Source of the DNA: Sphingobacteriaceae bacterium
GTDB lineage: Bacteria > Bacteroidota > Bacteroidia > B-17B0 > Aurantibacillaceae
DNA: 64,000 bases
Assembly (NCBI GenBank): GCA_016709575.1
Contig: JADJMM010000009.1
Coordinates: 62,001-126,000 of the forward strand
Reading direction: 5' to 3'
Positions 19,297 through 28,956 of this stretch are shown one piece after another; the first letter of the stretch is position 1; each line of letters begins with the position of its first letter. The translations under genes were made by a program, and so were the position numbers. The notes beneath the pieces are model-generated. The model did no database searches and was not told where the DNA came from. It saw only the letters and a list, made by a program, of their open reading frames with translations.

Positions 19297-19711
19297 ATGA
19301 AAGTTATTATAAAAAAGAACCGACGATGATTTTGCTATGGAAGCAAAAAACGAAGATGGAAACATCATCACCATGGATGGCCCTCCAAATTTAGGCGGAC
19401 AGAATTCAGGCTTCCGTCCAACACAATTGTTATTGGCAGCAGTTGGCGGTTGCAGTGCCATTGATGTGGTAATGATTTTGAAAAAACAAAAACAAAGAAT
19501 CGATTCTTTTGAAATTGAGGTAGACGGAGAAAAGGAAGCGGTGGAAGAGTATTCGTTATTCAGAAATATCGTTATTCATTTCAAATTAAAAGGCGAAATA
19601 GAATTAGAAAAAGCTGAACGTGCGGTGAAGTTATCAATTGATAAATACTGTTCTGTTTCTAAAACACTAGAACCAACTGCAAAAATTACTTATAAAGTTA
19701 GTGTTAACTAA
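19297..19711 (+). CDS. OsmC family protein, one frameshift
   Basis: About 138 residues of the OsmC/Ohr superfamily. PPNLGGQNSGFRPTQLLLAA and VGGCSAIDVVMIL carry the conserved Cys; the second family Cys is in DKYCSVSKTLEP. The family detoxifies peroxides or acts on sulfur species. The first ten codons from the ATG at 19297 (MKVIIKK) are in a different frame from TDDDFAMEAKNEDG, with one extra base near 19315-19320. Co-location with cys genes suggests a thiol- or polysulfide-related role; that is inference. Confidence 0.82.
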
Positions 19712-19712
19712 T

Positions 19713-20879
19713 ATGAAAGATAAAAAATTTGAAACACAAGCTATACGCGCACAAATGGAGCGAAGCGAAAACAACGAGCACTCGGCGCCTTTGTATTTAA
19801 CTTCCAGTTTTGTTTTTGATACAGCGGAAGATATGCGTGCCGCTTTCAATGATGAAAGTGATGCTTTTATTTATTCTCGTTACACCAACCCAAACAATAA
19901 TGAATTCGTCAATAAAGTTTGTTTAATGGAAGGCGCAGAAGCCGGCGTTGCTTTAGCTTCAGGAATGGCTGCAATCTATACAACGTTTATGGCATTGTTG
20001 AAATCAGGAGATCATGTTGTTTCTTGTTCATCTGTGTTTGGCGCAACGCACGCGCTCTTCACAAAATATTTTCCTAAACTAAACATTTCGCATTCGTATT
20101 TTAATATTAAGAATCCAAATGACATTGAGAAGTTAATAAAACCAGAAACACGTTTTATTTATTTAGAAACACCAACGAATCCCGCTATCGAATTAATTGA
20201 TTTGGAATTTGTAGCAGCCATTGCCAAAAAACACAACAAACTTTTAATTGTAGATAATTGTTTCGCCACTCCATATTTGCAACAACCAATTAAGTACGGA
20301 GCAGACTTAGTCATTCACTCCGCAACCAAATACATGGACGGACAAGGTCGCGTATTAGGCGGAGTTGTAGTTGGAAAGAAAGAATTAATAAGCGAAATCT
20401 ATTTATTCGGAAGAATTACGGGACCGTCGATGAGTCCGTTTAACGCATGGGTATTAAGCAAAAGCTTAGAGACCCTTGCATTAAGAATGGATCGTCATTG
20501 TGAAAACGCATTACACATTGCAGAAGCTTTAGAAAAAAATTCAGCTTTGGAAAATGTTTCTTATCCTTTTTTAGAATCACACCCTCATAACGCTATTGCA
20601 AAAAAACAAATGAAAGCTGGCGGAGGAATTATTACTGTTACGGTTAAAGGCGGATTAGAAGGTGCGAAAAAATTCATGGACAAATTGCAATTGATAAAAA
20701 TTTCCCCAAACCTTGGTGATTCAAGAACTATAGCAACACACCCTGCTTCGTCTACACATTGTAAATTAAGTGAAGAAGAAAGATTGTCAGTGGGAATTTC
20801 CCAAGGATTAATTCGTATCTCAATAGGATTAGAAAATAAAGAAGATATATTAAACGATATTCAACAAGCATTAAAGTAA
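19713..20879 (+). CDS. metZ: O-succinyl/O-acetylhomoserine sulfhydrylase
   Basis: PLP enzyme of the Cys/Met metabolism family (388 residues) that joins sulfide to activated homoserine to give homocysteine. ALASGMAAIYTTFMALL, YLETPTNPAIELID, IVDNCFATPYLQQP, and the PLP lysine in VIHSATKYMDGQGRVLGG, a wording typical of MetZ. The C-terminus has GDSRTIATHPASSTH. The acyl group preference is not certain. ATG at 19713 follows the OsmC stop by one base, and its TAA overlaps the cysH ATG. It is the step that uses the sulfide produced upstream. Confidence 0.88.
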   Translation: MKDKKFETQAIRAQMERSENNEHSAPLYLTSSFVFDTAEDMRAAFNDESDAFIYSRYTNPNNNEFVNKVCLMEGAEAGVALASGMAAIYTTFMALLKSGDHVVSCSSVFGATHALFTKYFPKLNISHSYFNIKNPNDIEKLIKPETRFIYLETPTNPAIELIDLEFVAAIAKKHNKLLIVDNCFATPYLQQPIKYGADLVIHSATKYMDGQGRVLGGVVVGKKELISEIYLFGRITGPSMSPFNAWVLSKSLETLALRMDRHCENALHIAEALEKNSALENVSYPFLESHPHNAIAKKQMKAGGGIITVTVKGGLEGAKKFMDKLQLIKISPNLGDSRTIATHPASSTHCKLSEEERLSVGISQGLIRISIGLENKEDILNDIQQALK

Positions 20880-21595
20880 TGTCAGTTCGCCTTTGCGTGA
20901 AAAATTTAAACAACATAGAAAAATTAGTAAGAGGAAAGTCTGCAGAAGAAATCCTGGAAGCTGTTTCGGGTTTATCCTCTGAAAAAATCGTTTTTTCAAC
21001 TAGTCTCAGTTACGAAGATCAAGTTATAACTCACATGATTTTTTCTAAGAAATTAGAAATTGAAATTTTTACTTTAGATACAGGCCGTTTGTTTTCCGAA
21101 ACCTATTCAGTTTTTAATAGTACACGAGAACGTTATAAGCAAGAAATAAAAACCTATTATCCAAAAACCGAAGCTATAGAAAAATTAGTTTCTTCAAAAG
21201 GCCCCAATAGTTTTTACGAATCAGTTGAGAATAGAAAGGAATGTTGCCATATCCGCAAAGTAGAACCCTTGAAACGCGCTTTAGCAGGAAAGACAGTTTG
21301 GATTACAGGAATAAGAGCCGAACATTCTGCTAACCGTCATGACATGAAAAATGTGGAATGGGACGAAGCGAATCAAGTCATTAAAATTCATCCTTTATTG
21401 AATTGGACATTTGAAGAAACAAAAACATACATTAACAAACATAATATACCTTACAACTCATTACACGATAAAGGTTTTGTAAGTATAGGTTGTCAGCCTT
21501 GCACAAGAGCAATTAAGGCCGGAGAAGATTTCAGGGCTGGACGTTGGTGGTGGGAAGACAATACAAAAAAGGAATGCGGATTACATACAAATTAA
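20879..21595 (+). CDS. cysH: adenylylsulfate (APS) reductase, CysH family
   Basis: Reduces APS to sulfite with thiol electrons. 238 residues. The PP-loop-like FSTSLSYEDQVIT, TLDTGRLFSETY, and the paired cysteines NRKECCHIRKVEPL together with GCQPCTRAI mark the [4Fe-4S] APS-reductase type rather than the cluster-free PAPS type. RAGRWWWED and the terminal KKECGLH hold the catalytic Cys. The absence of cysC nearby agrees with APS as substrate. Start codon overlaps the preceding stop. Confidence 0.93.
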   Translation: MSVRLCVKNLNNIEKLVRGKSAEEILEAVSGLSSEKIVFSTSLSYEDQVITHMIFSKKLEIEIFTLDTGRLFSETYSVFNSTRERYKQEIKTYYPKTEAIEKLVSSKGPNSFYESVENRKECCHIRKVEPLKRALAGKTVWITGIRAEHSANRHDMKNVEWDEANQVIKIHPLLNWTFEETKTYINKHNIPYNSLHDKGFVSIGCQPCTRAIKAGEDFRAGRWWWEDNTKKECGLHTN

Positions 21596-21596
21596 A

Positions 21597-22508
21597 ATGA
21601 GCAAGTACTATTTAGATTATTTGGAACAATTAGAATCTGAAGCTATTCACATTATGCGTGAAGTAGCAGGACAATTCGAAAAACCGGCCTTGTTATTTAG
21701 TGGGGGAAAAGATTCTATTACGTTGGTGAGATTAGCAGAAAAAGCTTTTCGTCCAGGGAAATTTCCTTTTCCCTTAGTTCATATTGATACAGGACATAAT
21801 TTTAAAGAGGCCATAGATTACCGTGACAATATGGTAAAACAAATGGGCGAGAAATTAATTGTACGTTATGTTGAAGACACGATCAAAGAAAAAAAATTAG
21901 CTGAACCAAAAGGAAAGTTTGCCAGCAGAAACGCTTTGCAAACTTATACCTTATTGGATACTATTGAAGAATTTGGTTTTGATGCTTGTATTGGAGGCGC
22001 TCGTCGCGATGAAGAAAAAGCAAGAGCGAAAGAAAGAATTTTTTCGGTACGTGATGAATTTGGTTCTTGGGATCCGAAATTACAACGTCCGGAATTATGG
22101 AACATTTATAATGGCAAAATTCATAAAGGTGAGAACGTAAGATGTTTTCCAATTAGTAACTGGACCGAATTAGATGTTTGGAATTATATTAAGAAAGAAA
22201 ATATTCCATTACCAAGCATTTATTTTGCTCACGAACGTGAATGTGTTGTAACTAATCAAAACCAATTAATAGCAGTTTCTGACTTTATACAAATAGAGCC
22301 GACCGATAAGATTGTAAAAAAGACAGTGCGTTACAGAACTGTTGGTGATATGACTTGTACCGCGGCGGTTGAAAGTGACGCTTCAACAATTGATGATATC
22401 GTTAAGGAAATCGCAATTTCAAGATTAAGCGAAAGAGGTGAAACAAGAATTGATGATCAAGTTTCAGAAGCTGCGATGGAAGATCGCAAGAAAGGAGGAT
22501 ACTTCTAA
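21597..22508 (+). CDS. cysD: sulfate adenylyltransferase subunit 2
   Basis: ATP-PPi-loop subunit of ATP sulfurylase, which makes APS from ATP and sulfate. 303 residues, normal length. PALLFSGGKDSITLVRLA (PP loop), LVHIDTGHNFKEAIDYRD, GGARRDEEKARAKER, and ISNWTELDVWNYI are family blocks. Its stop overlaps the cysN ATG (TAATG), consistent with a CysD-CysN complex made at equal levels. Confidence 0.96.
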   Translation: MSKYYLDYLEQLESEAIHIMREVAGQFEKPALLFSGGKDSITLVRLAEKAFRPGKFPFPLVHIDTGHNFKEAIDYRDNMVKQMGEKLIVRYVEDTIKEKKLAEPKGKFASRNALQTYTLLDTIEEFGFDACIGGARRDEEKARAKERIFSVRDEFGSWDPKLQRPELWNIYNGKIHKGENVRCFPISNWTELDVWNYIKKENIPLPSIYFAHERECVVTNQNQLIAVSDFIQIEPTDKIVKKTVRYRTVGDMTCTAAVESDASTIDDIVKEIAISRLSERGETRIDDQVSEAAMEDRKKGGYF

Positions 22509-23749
22509 TGGACATACTACGATTTATAACTGCGGGAAGTGTTGATGATGGAAAAAGCACATTAATCGGAAGATTATTGTACGATAGTAAATCTATTCTA
22601 GCCGATCAGATGGCTGCAATAGAAAAACAAAGTAAGAATAAAGACAAAGGGGAAATTGATTTAGCAATTTTGACTGATGGTCTTCGTGCTGAGCGCGAAC
22701 AGGGAATTACGATTGATGTGGCCTACAAATACTTCTCTACACCAAAACGTAAATTCATTATCGCCGATGCGCCGGGACATATTCAATACACGCGCAACAT
22801 GGTTACTGGCGCAAGTAATTCTGATTTGGTTGTTATTTTAATTGACGCACGTAAAGGAGTGATTGAACAAACTAAACGTCATTCTATAATTGCTTCACTA
22901 TTAGCTTTACCTCACGTTGTGGTGGCGATTAATAAAATGGACTTAGTAAATTACGATGAGAACGATTACAATAAAATAGTCTCAGATTATAAAAATATTC
23001 AGGAACAATTAGGAATTAAGAATCCTACATTTATTCCAATCAGCGCTTTAAGCGGAGAAAACATTGTTGATCCTTCGGCAAACATGAAATGGTATAAGGG
23101 CGAAACGCTTTTAACTATTTTGGAAAATGTGAAGCTGGATAGCGATATTAATTTAACCGACGCGCGCTTTCCTGTGCAATATGTAATTCGTCCACAAACA
23201 GATGATTTACACGATTACCGTGGTTACGCCGGAAAATTAACGAGTGGTATTTTAAAAGTAGGAGATAAAATTTCTGTTTTGCCTGCAGGACATAAAAGCA
23301 CCATTAAATTAATTGAAAGAGATTTTAAATCTGTTGATGAAGCATTTGCTCCTCAAAGTGTGATTGTACATTTGTCAGATGAAATTGATATAAGCAGAGG
23401 AGATGTTATTGTGAAGGAAGGAAACGAACCAAAAGTAACTCAAGATATAGAAGTGATTTTATGTTGGATGGACGCGAAAGCCATGGAGGTTGGTTCTAAA
23501 TATTTAATTCAGCACAACAATAAACAAATCCGTTGCGCTGTTAAAGGAATAGAATACAAACTCGATGTAAATACACTTGAAAAACAAACAAATGTTGCAT
23601 CGGCACAATTAAACGACGTTTGTAAAGTGACTTTAAAAACAGCACGACCAATTGCAGTAGATAGTTATCATAAACTCCGCACTAATGGTGGCGCTATTCT
23701 TATTGACGAAACCAGTTACGTTACGGTAGGCGCTTGTATTATTCAGTAG
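22508..23749 (+). CDS. cysN: sulfate adenylyltransferase subunit 1 (GTPase)
   Basis: GTP-hydrolysing subunit that drives APS synthesis by CysD. 413 residues: G1 GSVDDGKSTLIGRLLYDS, switch region REQGITIDVAYKYF, G3 DAPGHIQYTRNM, G4 NKMDLV, then EF-Tu-like beta domains (VQYVIRP, KLTSGILKVGDKI). There is no CysC kinase fusion at the C-terminus, again fitting the APS route. It is the last gene of the tightly packed operon. Confidence 0.96.
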   Translation: MDILRFITAGSVDDGKSTLIGRLLYDSKSILADQMAAIEKQSKNKDKGEIDLAILTDGLRAEREQGITIDVAYKYFSTPKRKFIIADAPGHIQYTRNMVTGASNSDLVVILIDARKGVIEQTKRHSIIASLLALPHVVVAINKMDLVNYDENDYNKIVSDYKNIQEQLGIKNPTFIPISALSGENIVDPSANMKWYKGETLLTILENVKLDSDINLTDARFPVQYVIRPQTDDLHDYRGYAGKLTSGILKVGDKISVLPAGHKSTIKLIERDFKSVDEAFAPQSVIVHLSDEIDISRGDVIVKEGNEPKVTQDIEVILCWMDAKAMEVGSKYLIQHNNKQIRCAVKGIEYKLDVNTLEKQTNVASAQLNDVCKVTLKTARPIAVDSYHKLRTNGGAILIDETSYVTVGACIIQ

Positions 23750-23808
23750 TTTCTTGGAAGTGGTAGATTGTTAAATTTTATTATATTTACTATATAATTT
23801 ATCACTCT

Positions 23809-25409
23809 ATGAAAGTAAAATTCATTACTATTTCAATTATTATATGTGCTGCAGTTGCGGCATTGGGATATTTTTTCCCGAAAGCATTATGGCTTTATGT
23901 TTTAGTGGTACCAATAGTTTTAGTTGGTCTTGGCGATGTGTTTCAAAAGTCACAATCTCTGAAACATAATTTTCCGGTAATAGGTCGTATGCGCTGGTGG
24001 GCAGAATGGATGCGCCCGAAAGTGTATCAATATTTTATTGAATCGGATACAGATGGTGCGCCTTTCAATCGTTTAAGCAGAAATGTAATTTACCAACGCG
24101 CGAAAAAAGTAAATGATACTACACCCTTCGGAACACAATTAGATGTTTACCAATCAGGATACGAATGGTTGAATCATTCTATCAATCCGCTACCTCATGA
24201 TAAAGTAGATCATAATCCACGCGTATTAGTTGGCGGACCAGATTGTTTGAAACCGTATTCAGCAAGCATTTTAAATATTTCAGCAATGAGTTATGGTTCG
24301 CTTAGTAAAAATGCAATCATGGCGTTGAATGGCGGCGCTAAACTAGATGGCTTCGCGCATAATACCGGCGAAGGTGGATTGAGTCCGTATCACTTAGAAC
24401 CAGGCGGCGATGTGATTTGGCAAATTGGCACCGGCTATTTTGGTTGTCGCCACCCAGATGGTACTTTTAATTTTTATGCATTCGGAGAACGTTCACAACT
24501 ACCAAATGTAAAAATGATTGAGATAAAATTATCTCAAGGCGCAAAACCGGGACACGGTGGAATTTTACCAGCTGCAAAAGTTACAGAGGAAATTGCAAAG
24601 ATTCGATTAGTAGAAAAAGGAAAAGATGTTTTATCACCACCATATCATACAGCATTTAGCACCCCAATAGGATTATTAGAGTTTGTAAAAAAATTGCGCG
24701 AGTTAAGTGGAGGAAAACCTGTTGGATTCAAATTATGCATCGGACAAAAAAATCAATTCATCGCTATTTGTAAAGCAATGGTGAAAACAGGAATCACACC
24801 TGATTTTATTACTGTTGATGGTGGCGAAGGCGGAACCGGAGCAGCGCCATTAGAATTTAGTAATTCAGTTGGTATGCCTTTGCGTGATGCGTTGGCATTT
24901 GTATATGATGCATTACACGGATTTGGTTTAAAGAAACACATTAAAATAATTGCCTCCGGAAAAGTTCACACCGGTTTTGATATTGTAAAAATATTGCACT
25001 AGGTGCAGATATGTGTAATTGTGCTCGCGCCATGATGTTAGCAGTTGGATGCATACAAGCTTTGGAATGTAATACAAACACTTGTCCAACGGGGGTTGCG
25101 ACACAAAACCCAAAATTATCAGCAGGATTAAATGTGGATAATAAAAAAGTTCGCGTTGCAAATTACCATCACGAAACAATTAAAGCTGCTGTAGAATTAA
25201 TGGGCGCTGCGGGAATTTCACATCCTGATAAATTACATCGCTCACATATTTACAGAAGAGTAAGCGCCAACCAAATTCAGACTTACGCAGAGATGTATCC
25301 ATATTTATTGAAAGGTTCTTTGTTAGAAGCGCCATACCCTCAAGGATGGGAATTAAATGTAATGCATAGTCACGAAGAAACTTTTGAGCACGCAATTAAG
25401 TATGCTTAA
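23809..25409 (+). CDS. FMN-binding glutamate synthase family protein, one frameshift
   Basis: About 533 residues. Two N-terminal membrane segments (ITISIIICAAVAALGYFF; LWLYVLVVPIVLVGLGDVF) precede a glutamate-synthase-like FMN barrel: ISAMSYGSLSKNAIMALNGG, NTGEGGLSPYHL, GAKPGHGGILPAAKV, FITVDGGEGGTGAAP. The cluster-type cysteines CNTNTCPTGVATQ lie near the end. The frame slips near 24990-25003 (VKIL-ALGADMCNCARAMM). This standalone family lacks the amidotransferase domain; its substrate is unknown. It ends convergent with the photolyase, stops overlapping by two bases. Confidence 0.87.
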
Positions 25410-26733
25410 AACAAATTAATTTGTTTGCCTTCGCTCAATCCTTTTTTGTACGCCTCTAAAGTTCTGATGCGTGCTTGAGAATGATCAACTATTGGTTCAG
25501 GATATTTTGAAGTCCCGTATTCCGGAATCCATTTTTTAATGTATTCAAAATCTGAATCAAATTTTTGCTGTTGTGAATCTGGATTAAAAATTCGGAAATA
25601 AGGAGCGGCATCGCAACCACTTCCTGCGGCCCATTGCCAGCCGCCATTGTTAGCGCTTAAATCAAAATCATTTAGTTTCTCTGCAAAATATGCTTCGCCC
25701 CAACGCCAATCAATTAATAAATCTTTTACTAAGAAACTAGCAGTTATCATTCGTACACGATTGTGCATGAACCCCGTTGCATTTAATTCACGCATACCCG
25801 CATCAACAATTGGAAAACCCGTTTCACCCTTACACCATTTCTCAAATTCTTTTTCGTTGTTGCGCCAGGTAATGAAATCATATTCCTTTTTGAATGAGCT
25901 TTTTTCTACATGTGGAAAATGCCAAAGAATCATCATATAAAATTCACGCCAGATTAATTCGTTGAGCCAAGTTTCACTGTACTGCAAGGCGTATTCTGTT
26001 GTTTTACGAATACTAATAGTTCCGAAACGCAAATGCATACTGACGCGACTTGTTCCGGCGATTGCAGGAAAATCACGATTGGCTTTGTAATTTTTTAAAA
26101 GTGACGGTGTTAATTTCGGTAATGAAAAGATTATGTCTGTTTTTTCAAAACCAATTTCTTTCAATGAAGGAATCTTAAATGCTTTTATTTGAAAAAAGTT
26201 TTTGAAATATTTTTTTGTTGGAAATTCTTTAATCGGATTTTCGGCTAAAGCTTTTTTCCATTTACGACTATACGGTGTAAATATCGTGTAAGGTTTGCCA
26301 TCATCTTTCGTTACCTCGTCTTTTTCAAAACAACCTGGTCTTTATGAGTTGTAAACTCAATTTTATTTTTCTCAAGAAAAGTTTTTATCTCTTCGTCACG
26401 TTGTTTGGCATAAGGCTCGTAATCGTGATTGGCATAAACCGCTTTCACATTAAATTCTTGCAAAATTCTTTTATAAGCATTTTGTGGCGTGTCATAAATC
26501 ACAAACAGAGAAGAACCCGCTTTTTCCAACTCTTCCTGCAAACTCAAAAGTGCTTTGTGAATGAAGTCTACACGACGGTCTTGCTTGTTTTCGAGGCCAT
26601 CTAATATGTTTTTGTCAAAGATAAACACCGGCAAAACAGGTAACCCAGATTGAAGGGCACGGCTCAAACCCGCGCTATCATTGAGCCGCAGGTCGCGCCG
26701 CATCCAAAAGATAACTATTTCTGTTTTAGCCAT
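25406..26733 (-). CDS. deoxyribodipyrimidine photolyase/cryptochrome family, one frameshift
   Basis: Light-driven DNA repair flavoprotein, about 442 residues. The N-terminal photolyase domain begins IVIFWMRRDLRLNDSAGL; the FAD domain has ISIRKTTEYAL, WREFYMMILWHFP, NRVRMITASFLVKDLLIDWR and NDFDLSANNGGWQWAAGSG. One T missing in a 4-T run (A4 at 26327-26330) restores DQVVFEKDEVTKDDGKPYT. I choose the ATG at 26733 over an in-frame TTG at 26748. CPD photolyase is the most likely activity. Divergent from lysS. Confidence 0.9.
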
Positions 26734-26845
26734 TTTTAACTTTTTCAAAGCCTACAAAAGTGATAATTTGGTCTGTATCAAAAGCTTAAAAAGTTCAGAC
26801 TTATTAGATTATACTAACAATCATTTTATAAACACCGCAAATACG

Positions 26846-26853
26846 TAATTTTG
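26846..26853 (+). promoter_or_regulatory. -7 box of the lysS promoter
   Basis: TAATTTTG matches the Bacteroidota TAnnTTTG consensus exactly, 14 bases before the lysS ATG. No clear TTG is seen at the -33 position. Confidence 0.6.
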
Positions 26854-26867
26854 CAAAAAAGAGTGCT

Positions 26868-28403
26868 ATGTATCAAGAACTTAGTGAGCAAGAAATTTTA
26901 AGAAGAGAGAAATTAACTGAGATCAGGAATCTTGGTATCGACCCATATCCTGCGGAAGAATTTCCCGTTAATTGTAACGCGGCAGACATAAAGGAAAATT
27001 ACGAACGCGATAAATTAAATTATAAGGATATTTCTTTTGCCGGTCGCATCATGAGCGTGCGTGATATGGGTAAAGCGGCATTTGCCGTATTGCAAGATTC
27101 GTCGGGAAGAATTCAAATTTATATTAAGCGTGATGAGGTTTGTCCGGGCGAAGACAAAACTTTATATGATTCGCTTTGGAAAAAATTATTAGACATTGGT
27201 GATATTATTGGTGTACAGGGTTATGTCTTCACGACAAAAACTGGTGAGACATCAATTCACGTTTCGTCATTCAAATTATTAAGCAAAGCCTTAAAGCCAT
27301 TACCTATTGTAAAAACAGATGCTGATGGAAATTCGTTTGATGAAGTAACCGACCCTGAATTCCGTTACCGTCAACGTTACGTGGATTTAATTATCAATCC
27401 GAAAGTAAAAAAGACATTTGAGCAACGCACAAAAATAATGAACACAATTCGCCAGTATTTAAATGATGGTGGCGCATTGGAAGTTGATACACCTGTTTTA
27501 CAAAGCATTCCCGGTGGCGCAACGGCTCGTCCGTTTATGACGCATCACAATGCACTGGATATTCCATTGTATTTACGAATTGCAAACGAACTTTATTTAA
27601 AACGTTTAATAGTTGGTGGTTTTGATTGGGTGTATGAGTTCAGCCGAAACTTCCGTAACGAAGGAATGGATCGTACTCACAATCCTGAGTTTACTATTTT
27701 AGAATTTTACGTTGCTTACCGTGATTATTTCTGGATGATGAACACTACAGAAAAATTATTGGAAAAAATTGCAATGGATTTACATGGCACTACCGATGTG
27801 ACTGTTGGTGATAAAACCATAAGTTTCGCGGCGCCATTTAAGCGCATTACTATTTTAGATGCGATAAAAGAATTTACAGGAATTGATGCGGGCCCAATGG
27901 ATGAAGCTCAACTGCGCGAAGAGTGTAAGAAGTTGAAATTGGAAATTGATAATACCATGGGCAAAGCTAAATTGATTGATACAATTTTTGGCGAGAAGTG
28001 CGAAGGCAATTTTATTCAACCAACATTCATTACAGATTATCCTGTAGAAATGAGTCCGCTTACAAAAAAACACAGAACCTCAGCGGGATTAGTGGAACGT
28101 TTTGAGCTAATGATAAACGGAAAAGAAATTGCAAATGCATATTCTGAATTGAACGACCCAATCGATCAACGCGAACGTTTTGAAGAACAAGTAAAACTAA
28201 TGGAACGTGGGGATGATGAAGCGATGTTCATTGATCAAGATTTTTTACGTTCTTTAGAATACGGTATGCCTCCAACAGCGGGAATTGGAATTGGAATTGA
28301 TAGATTGTGTATGTTAATGACAAACCAACCATCCATTCAAGACGTGTTGTTATTCCCAACTATGCGCCCTGAGAAAAAAGAAGTAGTGAATGAAGCTGAG
28401 TAA
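26868..28403 (+). CDS. lysS: lysyl-tRNA synthetase, class II
   Basis: Charges tRNA-Lys. 511 residues: N-terminal OB fold (FAGRIMSVRDMGKAAFAVLQ), class II motif 2 FRNEGMDRTHNPEFTILEFY, and motif 3 GIGIGIDRLCML near the C-terminus. YPVEMSPLTKKHR and FELMINGKEIANAYSELNDP are family hallmarks. Intact in a single frame and full length. The lipoprotein gene starts immediately after the stop and may be cotranscribed. Confidence 0.97.
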   Translation: MYQELSEQEILRREKLTEIRNLGIDPYPAEEFPVNCNAADIKENYERDKLNYKDISFAGRIMSVRDMGKAAFAVLQDSSGRIQIYIKRDEVCPGEDKTLYDSLWKKLLDIGDIIGVQGYVFTTKTGETSIHVSSFKLLSKALKPLPIVKTDADGNSFDEVTDPEFRYRQRYVDLIINPKVKKTFEQRTKIMNTIRQYLNDGGALEVDTPVLQSIPGGATARPFMTHHNALDIPLYLRIANELYLKRLIVGGFDWVYEFSRNFRNEGMDRTHNPEFTILEFYVAYRDYFWMMNTTEKLLEKIAMDLHGTTDVTVGDKTISFAAPFKRITILDAIKEFTGIDAGPMDEAQLREECKKLKLEIDNTMGKAKLIDTIFGEKCEGNFIQPTFITDYPVEMSPLTKKHRTSAGLVERFELMINGKEIANAYSELNDPIDQRERFEEQVKLMERGDDEAMFIDQDFLRSLEYGMPPTAGIGIGIDRLCMLMTNQPSIQDVLLFPTMRPEKKEVVNEAE

Positions 28404-28949
28404 ATGTTTCGAATGAAAATAAATAAACTGATACTTGTAACGCTGAGCGTTTTGTTTTTGCTGGCTTGTAACGAACCGGAAAAACCGGTTGTGGTTGTAA
28501 AGCCAAGAATTTTTCCGCAGTATAATATTGCTTTGGACGAAATCATAAAGACCAACTCAGGGGTTATCCGCGGCATTAATTTAAATAATAAAGCAGACAG
28601 CATTAGAAAAGCAGAATCGGGAACACCTATTGAATCAGAAAAAGATCATTTGTTTTTCGAATACAAATTAGACAGCCTTACTAATTATTCACTCGATTAT
28701 ACATTAGTTAATGATAGCTTGGAAGAAATCAGTCTGCAAGTAAATTGTAGCGATCCTGATGTAGGTGCAAAAATTTATGCCGACTTAAAAGACTATTACG
28801 AAAAAAAATTACCGAACCCAATGGAAGATCAGGGGCAAGTAGTTTATAATTGTTTTGAAGGTCAAAAGAAACCTTTCGTTGTTTCTCTGATGGATAACAG
28901 TACGCCCGTAAAAGGGATAATTAATCTTTTGATTTATAAGGATAAGTAA
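28404..28949 (+). CDS. lipoprotein of unknown function
   Basis: 181 residues. Signal peptide with a lipobox (VLFLLACNEPEKP), so a lipid-anchored periplasmic or outer-membrane protein. The body has no motif I recognise; it mixes KADSIRKAESGTP with a C-terminal region SLMDNSTPVKGIINLLIYKD. The start could be the ATG at 28404, abutting the lysS stop, or at 28413 (MKINKL). Convergent with the T9SS cargo gene, 7 bases apart. Confidence 0.7.
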   Translation: MFRMKINKLILVTLSVLFLLACNEPEKPVVVVKPRIFPQYNIALDEIIKTNSGVIRGINLNNKADSIRKAESGTPIESEKDHLFFEYKLDSLTNYSLDYTLVNDSLEEISLQVNCSDPDVGAKIYADLKDYYEKKLPNPMEDQGQVVYNCFEGQKKPFVVSLMDNSTPVKGIINLLIYKDK

Positions 28950-28956
28950 CTTTTAC

